64,000 nucleotides of DNA. It comes from a virus. Below are positions 15,457 through 23,254 of the stretch, piece after piece. Numbering within the stretch: the first letter of the stretch is position 1; each line of letters opens with the position of its first letter. The stretch covers positions 18,728 to 82,727 of IMG/VR virus record IMGVR_UViG_3300028800_000069; one strand, given 5' to 3'. The notes below the pieces were generated by a model. The model was given only the letters and a program-made list of their open reading frames with translations, ran no database searches and was not told the DNA's origin. The translations under genes and the position numbers were made by a program.

Positions 15457-15570
15457 ATGAAACCAGTAACGCACAAAGCAAAGAAGGCCGCTAAGAAGTT
15501 GTTCAAGAAGCTTCCACACACAACCCGTCCTTTCTCCTCGGAAGATTACAAGAACCTTCCCAAGGAGTAA
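15457..15570 (+). CDS. Very small basic protein
   Basis: 37 aa, ATG 15457 after AAAGGGAGAAACT. Lys-rich helix (KAKKAAKKLFKKL) followed by a short tail. Possibly nucleic-acid or membrane binding; unknown. Confidence 0.5.
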   Translation: MKPVTHKAKKAAKKLFKKLPHTTRPFSSEDYKNLPKE

Positions 15571-15580
15571 ACTAGTAACA

Positions 15581-15600
15581 GCGCAGGTTATGCCCTGCGC
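15581..15600 (+). other. Intercistronic 7-bp hairpin
   Basis: GCGCAGG 15581-15587 pairs with CCTGCGC 15594-15600 around a 6-nt loop. No T-run follows. Similar in style to the hairpin at 8581. Confidence 0.5.
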
Positions 15601-15709
15601 GAACTGTCATGCCTCGTTTAACTACTGGTAGAGGGACCACCACTTGGCAGTTCGCGGAGGGCATCATGCATGGCTTTCCTTTAAAAAATTCGGAAGAGTT
15701 CGCAAGCAG

Positions 15710-15907
15710 ATGCACAAAGCCAAACGTAAGTTTACTACAGAGCAGGCTGCTAGAGAGTTCCCAGCGCACGGCATACGCTCCGTGTACCTGTGTCCTTTCT
15801 GCTGCATGTATCACATCTCTACGCACGAACATACACCGCGCCATGAACAAGAGCGCTGGTGGATAATCTGGAACAAAGAAATAGGAGAACAACAACATGC
15901 CGTTTAA
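15710..15907 (+). CDS. Small Zn-ribbon protein, possible -1 frameshift
   Basis: The frame from ATG 15710 encodes 65 aa with YLCPFCCMYHISTH, a Cys/His cluster known from many small phage proteins. This ATG has a poor ribosome site. A much better one (CGGAGGGCATC) precedes ATG 15666 in the +1 register, whose frame reaches TTTAAAA at 15680-15686 in the correct phase for -1 slippage into the zinc-ribbon frame. A TTG at 15644 in the same frame is another option. Either programmed frameshifting, a homopolymer indel or a weak start explains the arrangement. Overlaps the ligase gene by 11 bp. Confidence 0.6.
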   Translation: MHKAKRKFTTEQAAREFPAHGIRSVYLCPFCCMYHISTHEHTPRHEQERWWIIWNKEIGEQQHAV

Positions 15908-16811
15908 ACCAATGCTCGCGCCCAACGAAACACCAGACTTCAGTACATTGCGGTTCCCGTTGCTCTCTTCTACAAAGCTGGATGGAATACGCGCTACGTT
16001 GCAAGGTGGACAGCTTCTTAGCAGAAGCCTGAAGCCAATTCCTAACCGCTATGTGCAGGAGCGCTTCACTAACCTAGGACTGCCCGAAGGTCTGGACGGA
16101 GAGTTAATCTGTGGCAATCCGTTTGACGACCCATACAAGCGCACGCACAGCATTGTGATGAGCGACGATAAGCCTCTGGACTTCTACGGAGACACAGTGC
16201 GCTGGCGCATCTTCGACAAGTATGATAAGGACATGGGATTCCGTGACCGTCACAACACGGCTCGCGTAGCAGTGCTAGACAATCCCAGTCCGTATGTAGT
16301 CATAGTCCCCCATGTAGTCCTAAACAGCGTAGAAGAGCTAGAAGCATTCGAACGCAATACGCTGGCACTGGGCTACGAAGGTGTCATGCTTCGTAGCATG
16401 GATGGTCCGTACAAACAAGGGCGTAGCACACTCAACCAAGGTTGGCTCCTGAAGGTAAAGCGCTATCAGGAAGCAGAAGCGCTAATCATGGACACGTACG
16501 CAGAGATGGAGAACACCAATGAAGAGTTCACGAACGAACTGGGTCGCACGGCTCGCTCATCTGCAAAAGCTGGGAAAGTTGCAAAGGCTCAGCTTGGTGG
16601 ATTCCACGTCATCGGCCAAGGTGCCTTCTACAACGGCATCGACTTCGATGTGCCAAACTCCAGCATCACGCATGAAGATCGCAAAACGCTATGGGAAAAG
16701 CGTGACGATCTGAAAGGCAAACTGCTGGTTTATAAGTTCTTTCCATGTGGATCAGACGTAAGGCCGAGGCATCCAGTGTTCAAATGGTTCCGCGACAGGA
16801 GGGATGTATGA
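15897..16811 (+). CDS. ATP-dependent DNA ligase
   Basis: 304 aa. Nucleotidyltransferase motif I is TKLDGIRA with K27 as the adenylated lysine; motif III-like DGELI lies near residue 70, motif IV EGVMLRS near 163 and motif V LLKVKRY near 185. The C-terminal third fits the OB domain. Size matches the compact T7-type ligases. It seals nicks in DNA during replication and repair. ATG 15897 follows AGGAGAACAAC and overlaps the upstream gene. Confidence 0.9.
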   Translation: MPFKPMLAPNETPDFSTLRFPLLSSTKLDGIRATLQGGQLLSRSLKPIPNRYVQERFTNLGLPEGLDGELICGNPFDDPYKRTHSIVMSDDKPLDFYGDTVRWRIFDKYDKDMGFRDRHNTARVAVLDNPSPYVVIVPHVVLNSVEELEAFERNTLALGYEGVMLRSMDGPYKQGRSTLNQGWLLKVKRYQEAEALIMDTYAEMENTNEEFTNELGRTARSSAKAGKVAKAQLGGFHVIGQGAFYNGIDFDVPNSSITHEDRKTLWEKRDDLKGKLLVYKFFPCGSDVRPRHPVFKWFRDRRDV

Positions 16812-17167
16812 GCGAAGATTGCCATAGTTCTGAAAACGTTCCGCGTATACAAGCGCAATGCGCTGAGTGCGGTTTTCTATTCGACCTGTGCAAAGGCACA
16901 GATTGTCCTGCCTGTCACCACACTGGTGTCAGGTGGGCGCGGCTGGTGAATGAAGATGAAGAGGTAGCCTGCGGATTGATTGCGCAGCAACGCATGCGTC
17001 GAAGGTTAGATGCGTGGGCGAATGAAGAGGAGATGCGCAGGGCAATGCGTAGCTTTTCGCAAGGCATCCAGTACAGCAACGAGACTGGGCTACCCTTGTC
17101 AAAGGATGAACGCAAGAGCATTGATGAGTGTGAAGCCATCTATGCGTTGAAAGACGAAAGGCCATGA
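16808..17167 (+). CDS. Zinc-finger protein with helical tail
   Basis: 119 aa, ATG 16808 after AGGAGGGATGT, overlapping the ligase stop. C-x2-C (CAEC) and C-x2-C (CPAC) about 15 residues apart form a likely zinc ribbon at 18-37; the rest is Arg/Glu-rich helix. Could bind nucleic acid; unknown. Confidence 0.6.
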   Translation: MSEDCHSSENVPRIQAQCAECGFLFDLCKGTDCPACHHTGVRWARLVNEDEEVACGLIAQQRMRRRLDAWANEEEMRRAMRSFSQGIQYSNETGLPLSKDERKSIDECEAIYALKDERP

Positions 17168-17535
17168 AACACGCATGGATACTGGCGATTCTCACTACCA
17201 CGTGCTTTGCTCAGGACTTCTGGACAAAGGAACGCAAGGTGGAGACCACTGGATTAGTGGCCGCTACCTTGGTGGACGGCTACACGACTCAAACATTGCT
17301 CCATCGCGGAGCGTACGAATTGAATCCTGTAGCACGTCCACTGGTAACCCATGGAACAGCAGGGCAGGTTGCAGCAGACGTGCTGGGCGTTAGCTTAGCG
17401 CTGGGCGTGCAGTATGCCTTGCATCGCACAGGTCACACCAAAGCCGCACGCTGGGCAGGCCGCATAGCTCTGGCAGCGGAGTGGGCAAACGTTGGTAGGA
17501 ACATCTACTACGTGAAGAAAGGACCAAGCCAATGA
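17164..17535 (+). CDS. Membrane protein with signal peptide
   Basis: 123 aa, ATGA overlap with the upstream gene. N-terminal signal peptide (ILAILTTTCFAQ) followed by two or three hydrophobic helices. The segment AYELNPVARPLV recalls a bacterial membrane family (DUF5658-like) from memory; treat that as tentative. Function unknown. Confidence 0.55.
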   Translation: MKHAWILAILTTTCFAQDFWTKERKVETTGLVAATLVDGYTTQTLLHRGAYELNPVARPLVTHGTAGQVAADVLGVSLALGVQYALHRTGHTKAARWAGRIALAAEWANVGRNIYYVKKGPSQ

Positions 17536-17627
17536 ACCGCTACGAGAAACTAGACCTTATCACGGGAATATTCTACATCGTGGTGTGGATAGTCATTGTG
17601 TACTTACACGCAGGAGGACCACGGTGA
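17532..17627 (+). CDS. Tiny membrane protein
   Basis: 31 aa, ATG overlapping the upstream TGA. One membrane helix (ITGIFYIVVWIVIVYL). It ends inside the ribosome site and GTG start of the next gene. Existence inferred from coupling and composition. Confidence 0.45.
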   Translation: MNRYEKLDLITGIFYIVVWIVIVYLHAGGPR

Positions 17628-17842
17628 GAGTTAACCCAAAAGAAGAGTGGGTCAATGAACGGATGAAGCGATTGACTGCGCGTCCGTTCTGCCCCAAGTG
17701 CTTCCTCTTCTTAGAGGAGCATAACAACAGCGCGTGTGACATGCGTTATGAGGAGGACTTACCATGTGTGTCGTGTGTACCGAAGCAGCCATCGCTGGAG
17801 TCGCTGTGCTTGTTGGTTGGAGACTCTGGCTTCACCGTGTGA
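17624..17842 (+). CDS. Small Cys-rich zinc protein
   Basis: 72 aa, GTG 17624 with AGGAGGACCAC upstream. Cys pairs CPKC and CVSC about 30 residues apart suggest a zinc site. The last 26 codons overlap another small gene in a different frame, so the C-terminus may be a by-product. Unknown function. Confidence 0.5.
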   Translation: MRVNPKEEWVNERMKRLTARPFCPKCFLFLEEHNNSACDMRYEEDLPCVSCVPKQPSLESLCLLVGDSGFTV

Positions 17843-17904
17843 TTAACATTCCCAGTCAACTTAACCGAGCATTGGAGGCAACGTGGAAAACCTGTTTGAA
17901 GTAA
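17764..17904 (+). CDS. Tiny membrane protein (overlapping)
   Basis: 46 aa. ATG 17764 follows GAGGAGGACTTACC, one of the strongest ribosome sites in the area. One membrane helix (AAIAGVAVLVGWRLWLH) then a short amphipathic tail. It overlaps the preceding gene by 79 bp and the RtcB gene by 22 bp, each in another frame. Confidence 0.45.
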   Translation: MCVVCTEAAIAGVAVLVGWRLWLHRVINIPSQLNRALEATWKTCLK

Positions 17905-19127
17905 TCGATGCAGGCAACGGAAAGATTGTGAAGGCGTGGAAGCGTGGTGTACCTTTCGAAGAGGGAGCCATAGAGCAACTGAAGAAGACCGCACAGATGC
18001 CGTTTGTGTTCCGCCACGTAGCAGCCATGCCAGATACGCACATAGGTGTGGGAGCCACGATTGGAACTGTGCTTCCGACCAAAGGAGCATGTATACCATC
18101 AGCCGTGGGAGTGGATTTAGGCTGTGGAATGATCGCACAGCGCTACACTTTCACACGCAAAGAACTGGAAGCCGTAGGACTTGCCAAGATTCGTGCCGCG
18201 ATTGAGGCGGCAGTACCGTGCGGACGAACCAACAACGGTGGGCCGGGAGATCGCGGAGCATGGGGCAACGTGCCTCAAAACATAGTAGATGTATGGGCAC
18301 GAGAGTTCAACGATGCGTACGAAATTATGTGTGCAAAGCATCCCGGCATGAAAGCACGCAACACATACAACCAGCTTGGCACACTTGGTACAGGAAACCA
18401 CTTCATCGAACTGTCCGAGGATGAGCAGGGGCGCGTGTGGCTAGTGCTGCATTCTGGATCACGAGGGCTGGGCAATAAGATCGGAGTGTATTTCACTGAT
18501 GTTGCCAAGCAGTTGTGTGCTAAATGGTTCATCACTCTGCCTGACCCTGACCTTGCGTATCTGCCTGTAGACACGCAGGAGTTTAAGGACTACAAAGATG
18601 CTGTGCAGTTGGCGCAGAGGTTTGCATGGCAGAATCGTTTGCTGATGGTAGATCGCATTCAGCACGTGCTGTCGGATGTAATGCATGAAGTTCAAGGAGT
18701 GCAGTGGGGAGCGATTGAAGAAGTCCACTGCCATCACAACTACATTTCATGGGAGAGACACTTTGGCGAAAACATCATGGTCACTCGCAAAGGTGCAGTT
18801 CGCGTGCAGGCTGGAGAGCTTGGCATTATCCCCGGCTCTATGGGAGCACGGACCTACATCGTTGAAGGCTTGGGAAATCGTGAATCATTCTGCACGTGTT
18901 CTCATGGAGCAGGCCGAGCTATGGGACGCAAGCAAGCTGAGCGGACCTTCACTGTTGCTGAGCATGCCGCTGCGACCGCAGGTATTGAGTGTGATAAGAC
19001 AGCGGATACGCTTGACGAAACCCCAGCTTGCTACAAGTCAATCGAAGCGGTAATGGCAGCGCAGGCAGACATCGTAAAACCTGTGCACATACTCAAACAG
19101 TTCCTTAACGTGAAAGGAAAGAAATAA
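17883..19127 (+). CDS. rtcB: RtcB-type RNA ligase
   Basis: 414 aa, GTG start at 17883 with TTGGAGGCAAC upstream. RtcB joins 2',3'-cyclic phosphate or 3'-phosphate ends to 5'-OH RNA ends using GTP and manganese. Signature residues are present: D78 and C81 (VGVDLGCG), H173 (GTGNHFIE), H190 (LHSGSRG), the HCHHNY cluster near 282-287, GSMGA near 318-322 and H341 (CSHGAGRAMGR), the guanylylated histidine. Slightly shorter than bacterial RtcB. With the second RNA ligase at 38671 and the phage tRNAs it suggests repair of RNA cut by host nucleases. Confidence 0.92.
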   Translation: MENLFEVIDAGNGKIVKAWKRGVPFEEGAIEQLKKTAQMPFVFRHVAAMPDTHIGVGATIGTVLPTKGACIPSAVGVDLGCGMIAQRYTFTRKELEAVGLAKIRAAIEAAVPCGRTNNGGPGDRGAWGNVPQNIVDVWAREFNDAYEIMCAKHPGMKARNTYNQLGTLGTGNHFIELSEDEQGRVWLVLHSGSRGLGNKIGVYFTDVAKQLCAKWFITLPDPDLAYLPVDTQEFKDYKDAVQLAQRFAWQNRLLMVDRIQHVLSDVMHEVQGVQWGAIEEVHCHHNYISWERHFGENIMVTRKGAVRVQAGELGIIPGSMGARTYIVEGLGNRESFCTCSHGAGRAMGRKQAERTFTVAEHAAATAGIECDKTADTLDETPACYKSIEAVMAAQADIVKPVHILKQFLNVKGKK

Positions 19128-19128
19128 C

Positions 19129-19338
19129 ATGGCAAAACCAGCAGGCGTTACCTCGAAGCTGAAGAAAAACGACAACAAGCACCCACGCGTGCGTGAAGAG
19201 TGGATGAAAGCAAAGAAGCTTGGAAGACCAAAGCAAGTCTTTGCTGACACCCGCGTGTCTCCTGAAGAGTTCTTCCTGATGAGTGATGCAGAAATCCTAG
19301 CATTGCCCAAGCCATGGTGGGAGAAGGTGTCGCAATGA
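19129..19338 (+). CDS. Small basic protein
   Basis: 69 aa, ATG one base after the RtcB stop. Lys-rich N-terminal half (KKNDNKHPRVREEWMKAKK) and a short helical end. Possibly nucleic-acid binding; not recognised. Confidence 0.55.
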   Translation: MAKPAGVTSKLKKNDNKHPRVREEWMKAKKLGRPKQVFADTRVSPEEFFLMSDAEILALPKPWWEKVSQ

Positions 19339-19508
19339 GTAAAGGCTGCGGCAAACTCGACAACAACGGCAGGGCGGTTAGTGGTTCCGCTTTGCCGTGC
19401 GGAACGCGTTTAACGTATGGTGTGGGCAAAGAGCCGCGCCGGACAGACGTGCACTTATGCAAAGAGTGCTCAAAGGAGGAGCCATGTACGAATACAAACT
19501 CGCAATAG
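19335..19508 (+). CDS. Small Cys-rich zinc protein
   Basis: 57 aa, start overlapping the preceding stop. Cys residues at SKGCGK, LPCGT, LCKEC and EPC look like a zinc ribbon over 50 residues. Unknown function. Confidence 0.55.
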   Translation: MSKGCGKLDNNGRAVSGSALPCGTRLTYGVGKEPRRTDVHLCKECSKEEPCTNTNSQ

Positions 19509-19615
19509 ATGATGAGGACTACTTCCCTACTCCTGAAGATGAGCCTGAAGATGAGTGGTGGGAGGAAGAGGAAGACACCTATGACTTCCCCGAGAACTGG
19601 GAGATGGACGAGTGA
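19484..19615 (+). CDS. Small highly acidic protein
   Basis: 43 aa, ATG 19484 after AAAGGAGGAGCC. Half of the residues are Asp or Glu (EDEWWEEEEDTYDF). This resembles acidic DNA-mimic proteins, but no family is claimed. Confidence 0.5.
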   Translation: MYEYKLAIDDEDYFPTPEDEPEDEWWEEEEDTYDFPENWEMDE

Positions 19616-19625
19616 GAGGCTTAAT

Positions 19626-20024
19626 ATGGCGAAGTGTAATACAGTAGACAGGGGGTTCTCCGTGGCGTTTGCTACGGCACAGCTAAGCGATGCGCCACGC
19701 GCAGGTTTGAAGATGGGAGCCGCGTTGTATAGTGGTTCCCGTCTTCTGTCTGTAGGAGCAAACCTGTACGGTCGCAGCCATCCGGCATCAGAGCAGTCGA
19801 ATGCATTCTGGCGCAGTACGCATTGCGAACACGTAGCGCTGTTGAAACGGCAGCACTACGACAACCCTAGCGGACTTACGCTGTACGTAGCACGTAGGCG
19901 CAAGGATGGCAGCATAGGCAGTTCAAGGCCCTGCAAGAATTGTGTAGACCTGTGCAGGCTGGCAGGAGTATCACGCGTGTGGTTTTATGATTCGTATGGC
20001 AACCGAGAGGAGATTGCACTGTGA
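19626..20024 (+). CDS. Cytidine/dCMP deaminase family protein
   Basis: 132 aa from ATG 19626. The zinc-dependent deaminase signature is complete: H66-C67-E68 (THCEHVALLK) and P102-C103-x2-C106 (RPCKNC). The fold's first strands (KMGAALYSGSRLLSVGAN) are also visible. Such phage enzymes deaminate dCMP or cytidine to feed thymidylate synthesis, or modify bases; which one cannot be told. A poor ribosome site makes the exact start uncertain. Confidence 0.8.
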   Translation: MAKCNTVDRGFSVAFATAQLSDAPRAGLKMGAALYSGSRLLSVGANLYGRSHPASEQSNAFWRSTHCEHVALLKRQHYDNPSGLTLYVARRRKDGSIGSSRPCKNCVDLCRLAGVSRVWFYDSYGNREEIAL

Positions 20025-20344
20025 CCAAAGCAGAAGTATATGAAGCATGCCTGCACGCAACATTGTCCTTCAAAGGACTGCCGGAAGAGGAGATTAACTC
20101 TGGTCAATGCTTTGATTGGGCAACGATTGTGTTCGATCTAATCGAAGGCTCCAAGATTGCAGGCCACAACGTGAATGGCTGTGGGCATTGCTGGGTAGAG
20201 TACAAGGGACTGTGCTTCGACGCAGAGGTTCCACGAGGGGTCAAGGACTGGAAGACTCTGCCGTTCTGGAAGCGCATACGCAAAGAAGCTGGTGAAGAGG
20301 AATGGCAGGTTGCTGTGAAGCGCACTGCGTACTGTTGCAAGTAG
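20021..20344 (+). CDS. Hypothetical protein, possible Cys-His hydrolase
   Basis: 107 aa, GTG 20021 overlapping the deaminase stop. GQCFDWATIVF near residue 28 and GHCWVEYKGLCFDAE near 56-70 give a Cys ... His ... Asp order like papain or transglutaminase-type hydrolases. The similarity is only in the pattern of residues. Followed by a promoter and a homing endonuclease gene. Confidence 0.5.
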   Translation: MTKAEVYEACLHATLSFKGLPEEEINSGQCFDWATIVFDLIEGSKIAGHNVNGCGHCWVEYKGLCFDAEVPRGVKDWKTLPFWKRIRKEAGEEEWQVAVKRTAYCCK

Positions 20345-20363
20345 GGCAAATTTGTGATACAAT
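20335..20363 (+). promoter_or_regulatory. Sigma-70-like promoter
   Basis: TTGCAA at 20335-20340, 17-bp spacer, TACAAT at 20358-20363 preceded by TG (extended -10). Lies 25 bp before the HNH gene and overlaps the end of the upstream gene, so the mobile gene probably has its own promoter. Confidence 0.55.
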
Positions 20364-20387
20364 ACTTAGGGTTGAAAGAGTCTTCAA

Positions 20388-20870
20388 ATGAGAGAACTGC
20401 CGCTAACCAAAGGCTACACAGCAATCTTAGATGACCGAGACTTTGCTGTTGTTTCCCAATACAAATGGCAAGCCCATGTTGCACCGAATACTGTGTATGC
20501 CTATCGCAGCATTTATGACGCAGGAAAACGAAAAAAGATGTATTTGCATCGCTTCTTGTTGGGCATAGAAGACCCAAAGGTAGAAGTAGATCATAAAGAT
20601 CGCAATGGTCTGAACTGCCGCCGTTACAATCTTAGGCCGAGCACCAAGGCTGACAACACCCACAATACCCGAGCACACAAAGATAGTTCTTCAGGTTTCA
20701 AAGGAGTATCGCGTAATCATGGCAAATGGATTGTCCAGATACGAGGTAAATGCATAGGCAGGTTTACTAATGCCTATGATGCAGCGCGTGCCTATGATGT
20801 GGCAGCACTGAAGTTCTTTGGGGAGTTTGCCAAAACCAACGTAATGCTTGGACTTCTGGAGGTACAATGA
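20388..20870 (+). CDS. HNH homing endonuclease with AP2 domain
   Basis: 160 aa, ATG 20388. The HNH core is LHRFLLGI ... VEVDHKDRNGLNCRRYNLRPST (residues about 52-85): the histidine of VDH and the downstream Asn and Arg fit the metal site. An AP2-type DNA-binding domain follows (SSGFKGVSRNHGKWIVQI ... GRFTNAYDAARAYD, about 100-150). Free-standing HNH-AP2 genes are mobile elements in phages. It has its own promoter and is inserted between two otherwise unrelated genes. No intron boundary was seen. Confidence 0.88.
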   Translation: MRELPLTKGYTAILDDRDFAVVSQYKWQAHVAPNTVYAYRSIYDAGKRKKMYLHRFLLGIEDPKVEVDHKDRNGLNCRRYNLRPSTKADNTHNTRAHKDSSSGFKGVSRNHGKWIVQIRGKCIGRFTNAYDAARAYDVAALKFFGEFAKTNVMLGLLEVQ

Positions 20871-21106
20871 AAGTAGTGAACGTACAAGCGACATTCCCAC
20901 AATTGAAAGGCGGCAACTCTGGTCAAAAAGGGCGCGGAGAAGGATGCAACGTCACTTCCGCCACAAGAGCCGCTATTGCAGACCTGTTCAAACATATTAA
21001 AGTCCGCAAGACATTCACCGAATTCACCGCCAAGTTTCAGGTGCGAGATTTAGAAGAAGAGCAGGCAGCAGAGCCACAATCCAAGGACGGAATCGGAGGA
21101 TACTAA
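20867..21106 (+). CDS. Small hypothetical protein
   Basis: 79 aa, ATG 20867 after CTGGAGGTACA. A Gly/Lys-rich stretch (GGNSGQKGRGEG) precedes a helical end. Likely nucleic-acid related but not recognised. Ends directly before the GTG start of the ParB-like gene. Confidence 0.55.
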   Translation: MKVVNVQATFPQLKGGNSGQKGRGEGCNVTSATRAAIADLFKHIKVRKTFTEFTAKFQVRDLEEEQAAEPQSKDGIGGY

Positions 21107-22438
21107 GTGATTCTAAAGTTGAAAGACATTCTGCCCAATCCTTTTCGTGATCTGAAGGCCAACCCGCTGATCGAAGCGAAGGTCGTCAGTTTGGTGGACT
21201 CAATCAATCTCACAGGGTTCTGGGACAACGTGGTCGTACGGAAGAACGCGGAGGGGAAGTATGAGTGTGCCTACGGGCACCACCGCATAGCCGCTGCGCT
21301 CCGCGCTGGTCTCGTTGAAGCTGACTTCATCGTAAAGAAATTAGACGATGCAGCAATGATTCAGATCATGGATAACGAGAACCGAGAAACTTACGGCTCT
21401 ACGCCTGCATCACTCATCGAGTCAGTAAAAGCGATTGTAAAGGCACTGGCCGCTGGGAATATACCTGCATTTGTAGTTGATCCAAAGACTCGCAAAGACC
21501 TAACTTACTACGCTCCGTCTTTTGTTCCGGGGACATCATCCCCACCGAGTGGGGATCATCCCTATACAGCTTTATGTATCTCTGTGTTCTTAGGTAGAGC
21601 GCGAAAAGGTGGGAAAGAAGCACACAAAGGTGTAGTGGCTGCTTTGGATGCCTTGTACTTAAAAGAACGCGGTCGATTCAACGATTCGTTGTTGGTCACC
21701 AAAGATAAGACAGGTACAAAGGTTCCTATCACCACCAATGAATTGCTAAGAATCACAAGTGACATAAAGCGCGACGTTGAACACACAGACAAACGCGCAG
21801 TAGAGTCTAAGCAAACGGCAGCGGAGTTCGACAAACAGCAACGCGCTATTCAAGCACAGCTAAAAGCAGTAGAGGCTGAGGCTGAGGCAGCACGTAAGAA
21901 GCTGGTGTCAGACCTTGCCAAGGCAAAAGTTGAGGAGAACAAACCAAAGGTTGAAGCTATCAAAGAGCGGATAAAGGAGAAGGAAGACCGCGCTGTTGAA
22001 AAGAAGCTAGACCTAGAAGTACGCGCTGCGGAACTCGACAAGAAAGTTGAGCAACGCAAAGCACAAGAGGCCGAGCAGAAAAAAGAAGACGCGTACCTTG
22101 CTATCAAAAGAGAGGCAGAGCGTATCCTTCACAAGCTAGAAGGAGACACAGCCACTACAAAAGAAGCACTGGTAGCAGAGATCAAATCTCTGAGCCGTCT
22201 AGCACTGAACAACACCGACCGTGAGCGTTTGCGGCAGGCTGCGCTAACGTACGGCACATGGTACTGTGAATGGGCTGCACAGCAGTTCCTGCCTCCTTTC
22301 GCACCCACCAAGCGCCTAGACGAGTATCGCAGCAGAGAAGCAGCAACCCGTCGAGCAGCAGAAGCGAAGGCCGAAAGGGAACGAGAGAAAGCCGAGCGTA
22401 AAGCCGCAAAGGAGAAGAATGCTAAATCTAAGAAGTGA
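21107..22438 (+). CDS. ParB/Srx-type nuclease-domain protein
   Basis: 443 aa, GTG 21107. The N-terminal 100 residues are a ParB N-terminal-like domain: LPNPFRD then GHHRIAAALRAG, the box-II motif that binds and hydrolyses nucleotides in ParB/Sulfiredoxin folds. Residues about 240-330 and 405-443 are long Lys/Glu/Ala-rich coiled coils. In phages such proteins act as nucleases, adapters or DNA organisers; the role here is unknown. Not paired with a ParA. Confidence 0.75.
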   Translation: MILKLKDILPNPFRDLKANPLIEAKVVSLVDSINLTGFWDNVVVRKNAEGKYECAYGHHRIAAALRAGLVEADFIVKKLDDAAMIQIMDNENRETYGSTPASLIESVKAIVKALAAGNIPAFVVDPKTRKDLTYYAPSFVPGTSSPPSGDHPYTALCISVFLGRARKGGKEAHKGVVAALDALYLKERGRFNDSLLVTKDKTGTKVPITTNELLRITSDIKRDVEHTDKRAVESKQTAAEFDKQQRAIQAQLKAVEAEAEAARKKLVSDLAKAKVEENKPKVEAIKERIKEKEDRAVEKKLDLEVRAAELDKKVEQRKAQEAEQKKEDAYLAIKREAERILHKLEGDTATTKEALVAEIKSLSRLALNNTDRERLRQAALTYGTWYCEWAAQQFLPPFAPTKRLDEYRSREAATRRAAEAKAEREREKAERKAAKEKNAKSKK

Positions 22439-22865
22439 AAGCATCAGCAACGAACGCGTAAATGAGGATGTGGTCGGTAGCTTCTGTGGCCAGCGTATAG
22501 TCACGATTGACGCATTAGGTGCTGACGCAGACGAGGTGGCAGACCTGCACCTCAGGCTTATGGCAAGCTCTGGTACTAGTTTCCCGGCAGAGGTTTTACC
22601 GGGAGAAGAGGTGTGCGCAGACGGAATCATCAGACGCACTACGACAGCAGAGGCTGTAGGCTACGACACTTACCACAACCAAGAACAAATAGAGACCGGA
22701 CAGAAGCGCGTATCCATAGCAGACGCACGGAAAGCCGCAAAGGATGGAGCAGTGGTTTACTTCCGACCAAACCGTGCCACGCTTGAAGTATATACTGTGG
22801 GAACAGAACTGCCTTGCTTGACTACTGAACCGGAGCCGTACGCTTTGATTAAAGAAGGTGATTGA
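22419..22865 (+). CDS. Hypothetical protein
   Basis: 148 aa, ATG 22419 after AAGGAGAAGA, overlapping the ParB-like gene by 20 bp. Acidic alpha/beta protein with a Thr-rich middle; no catalytic motif seen. Next start overlaps its stop. Confidence 0.55.
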   Translation: MLNLRSESISNERVNEDVVGSFCGQRIVTIDALGADADEVADLHLRLMASSGTSFPAEVLPGEEVCADGIIRRTTTAEAVGYDTYHNQEQIETGQKRVSIADARKAAKDGAVVYFRPNRATLEVYTVGTELPCLTTEPEPYALIKEGD

Positions 22866-23062
22866 TGCTCAGCCTAAAGGAGGAGCAGTCCGCTATGCGA
22901 GAGCGATGGGCTGATCCTGCCTATCGCTGGGAGCATGACTCAGAACTAAGAAAACGTTTTGTAAAGGAGTTCCGTGACAGACACGAACCGCAGGTACCTA
23001 GCAGCATGCAGAGCACAGGCCGCGAAGCTGAAGAAGGAACACGAGAAAAAGGAGAAGGATAA
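22865..23062 (+). CDS. Small charged helical protein
   Basis: 65 aa, ATG 22865 overlapping the preceding TGA; a TTG one codon earlier is also possible. Rich in Arg and Glu, helical. Unknown. Confidence 0.5.
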   Translation: MLSLKEEQSAMRERWADPAYRWEHDSELRKRFVKEFRDRHEPQVPSSMQSTGREAEEGTREKGEG

Positions 23063-23254
23063 ATGCCTAGGCAAAAGCGCTACCTGATCGAACGTAACTG
23101 TGGTGGAGAATGGTTTCCATCTTTTAATTTTGACCACAGAAAAAGTGGGCCAACTTTTAAAACCCGTGCAGCTGCACAGCGCGGGTTAAAGAAGTACTGC
23201 AGCAAAGGGATAAAGTATCGTATCGTGCCTTATGCTAAAGGAGAATCAAAGTAA
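23063..23254 (+). CDS. Small basic protein
   Basis: 63 aa, ATG 23063 after AAAAAGGAGAAGGATAA. Basic, with Cys and aromatic residues (NCGGEWFPSFNF). Possibly nucleic-acid binding. Directly precedes the nuclease gene. Confidence 0.55.
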   Translation: MPRQKRYLIERNCGGEWFPSFNFDHRKSGPTFKTRAAAQRGLKKYCSKGIKYRIVPYAKGESK

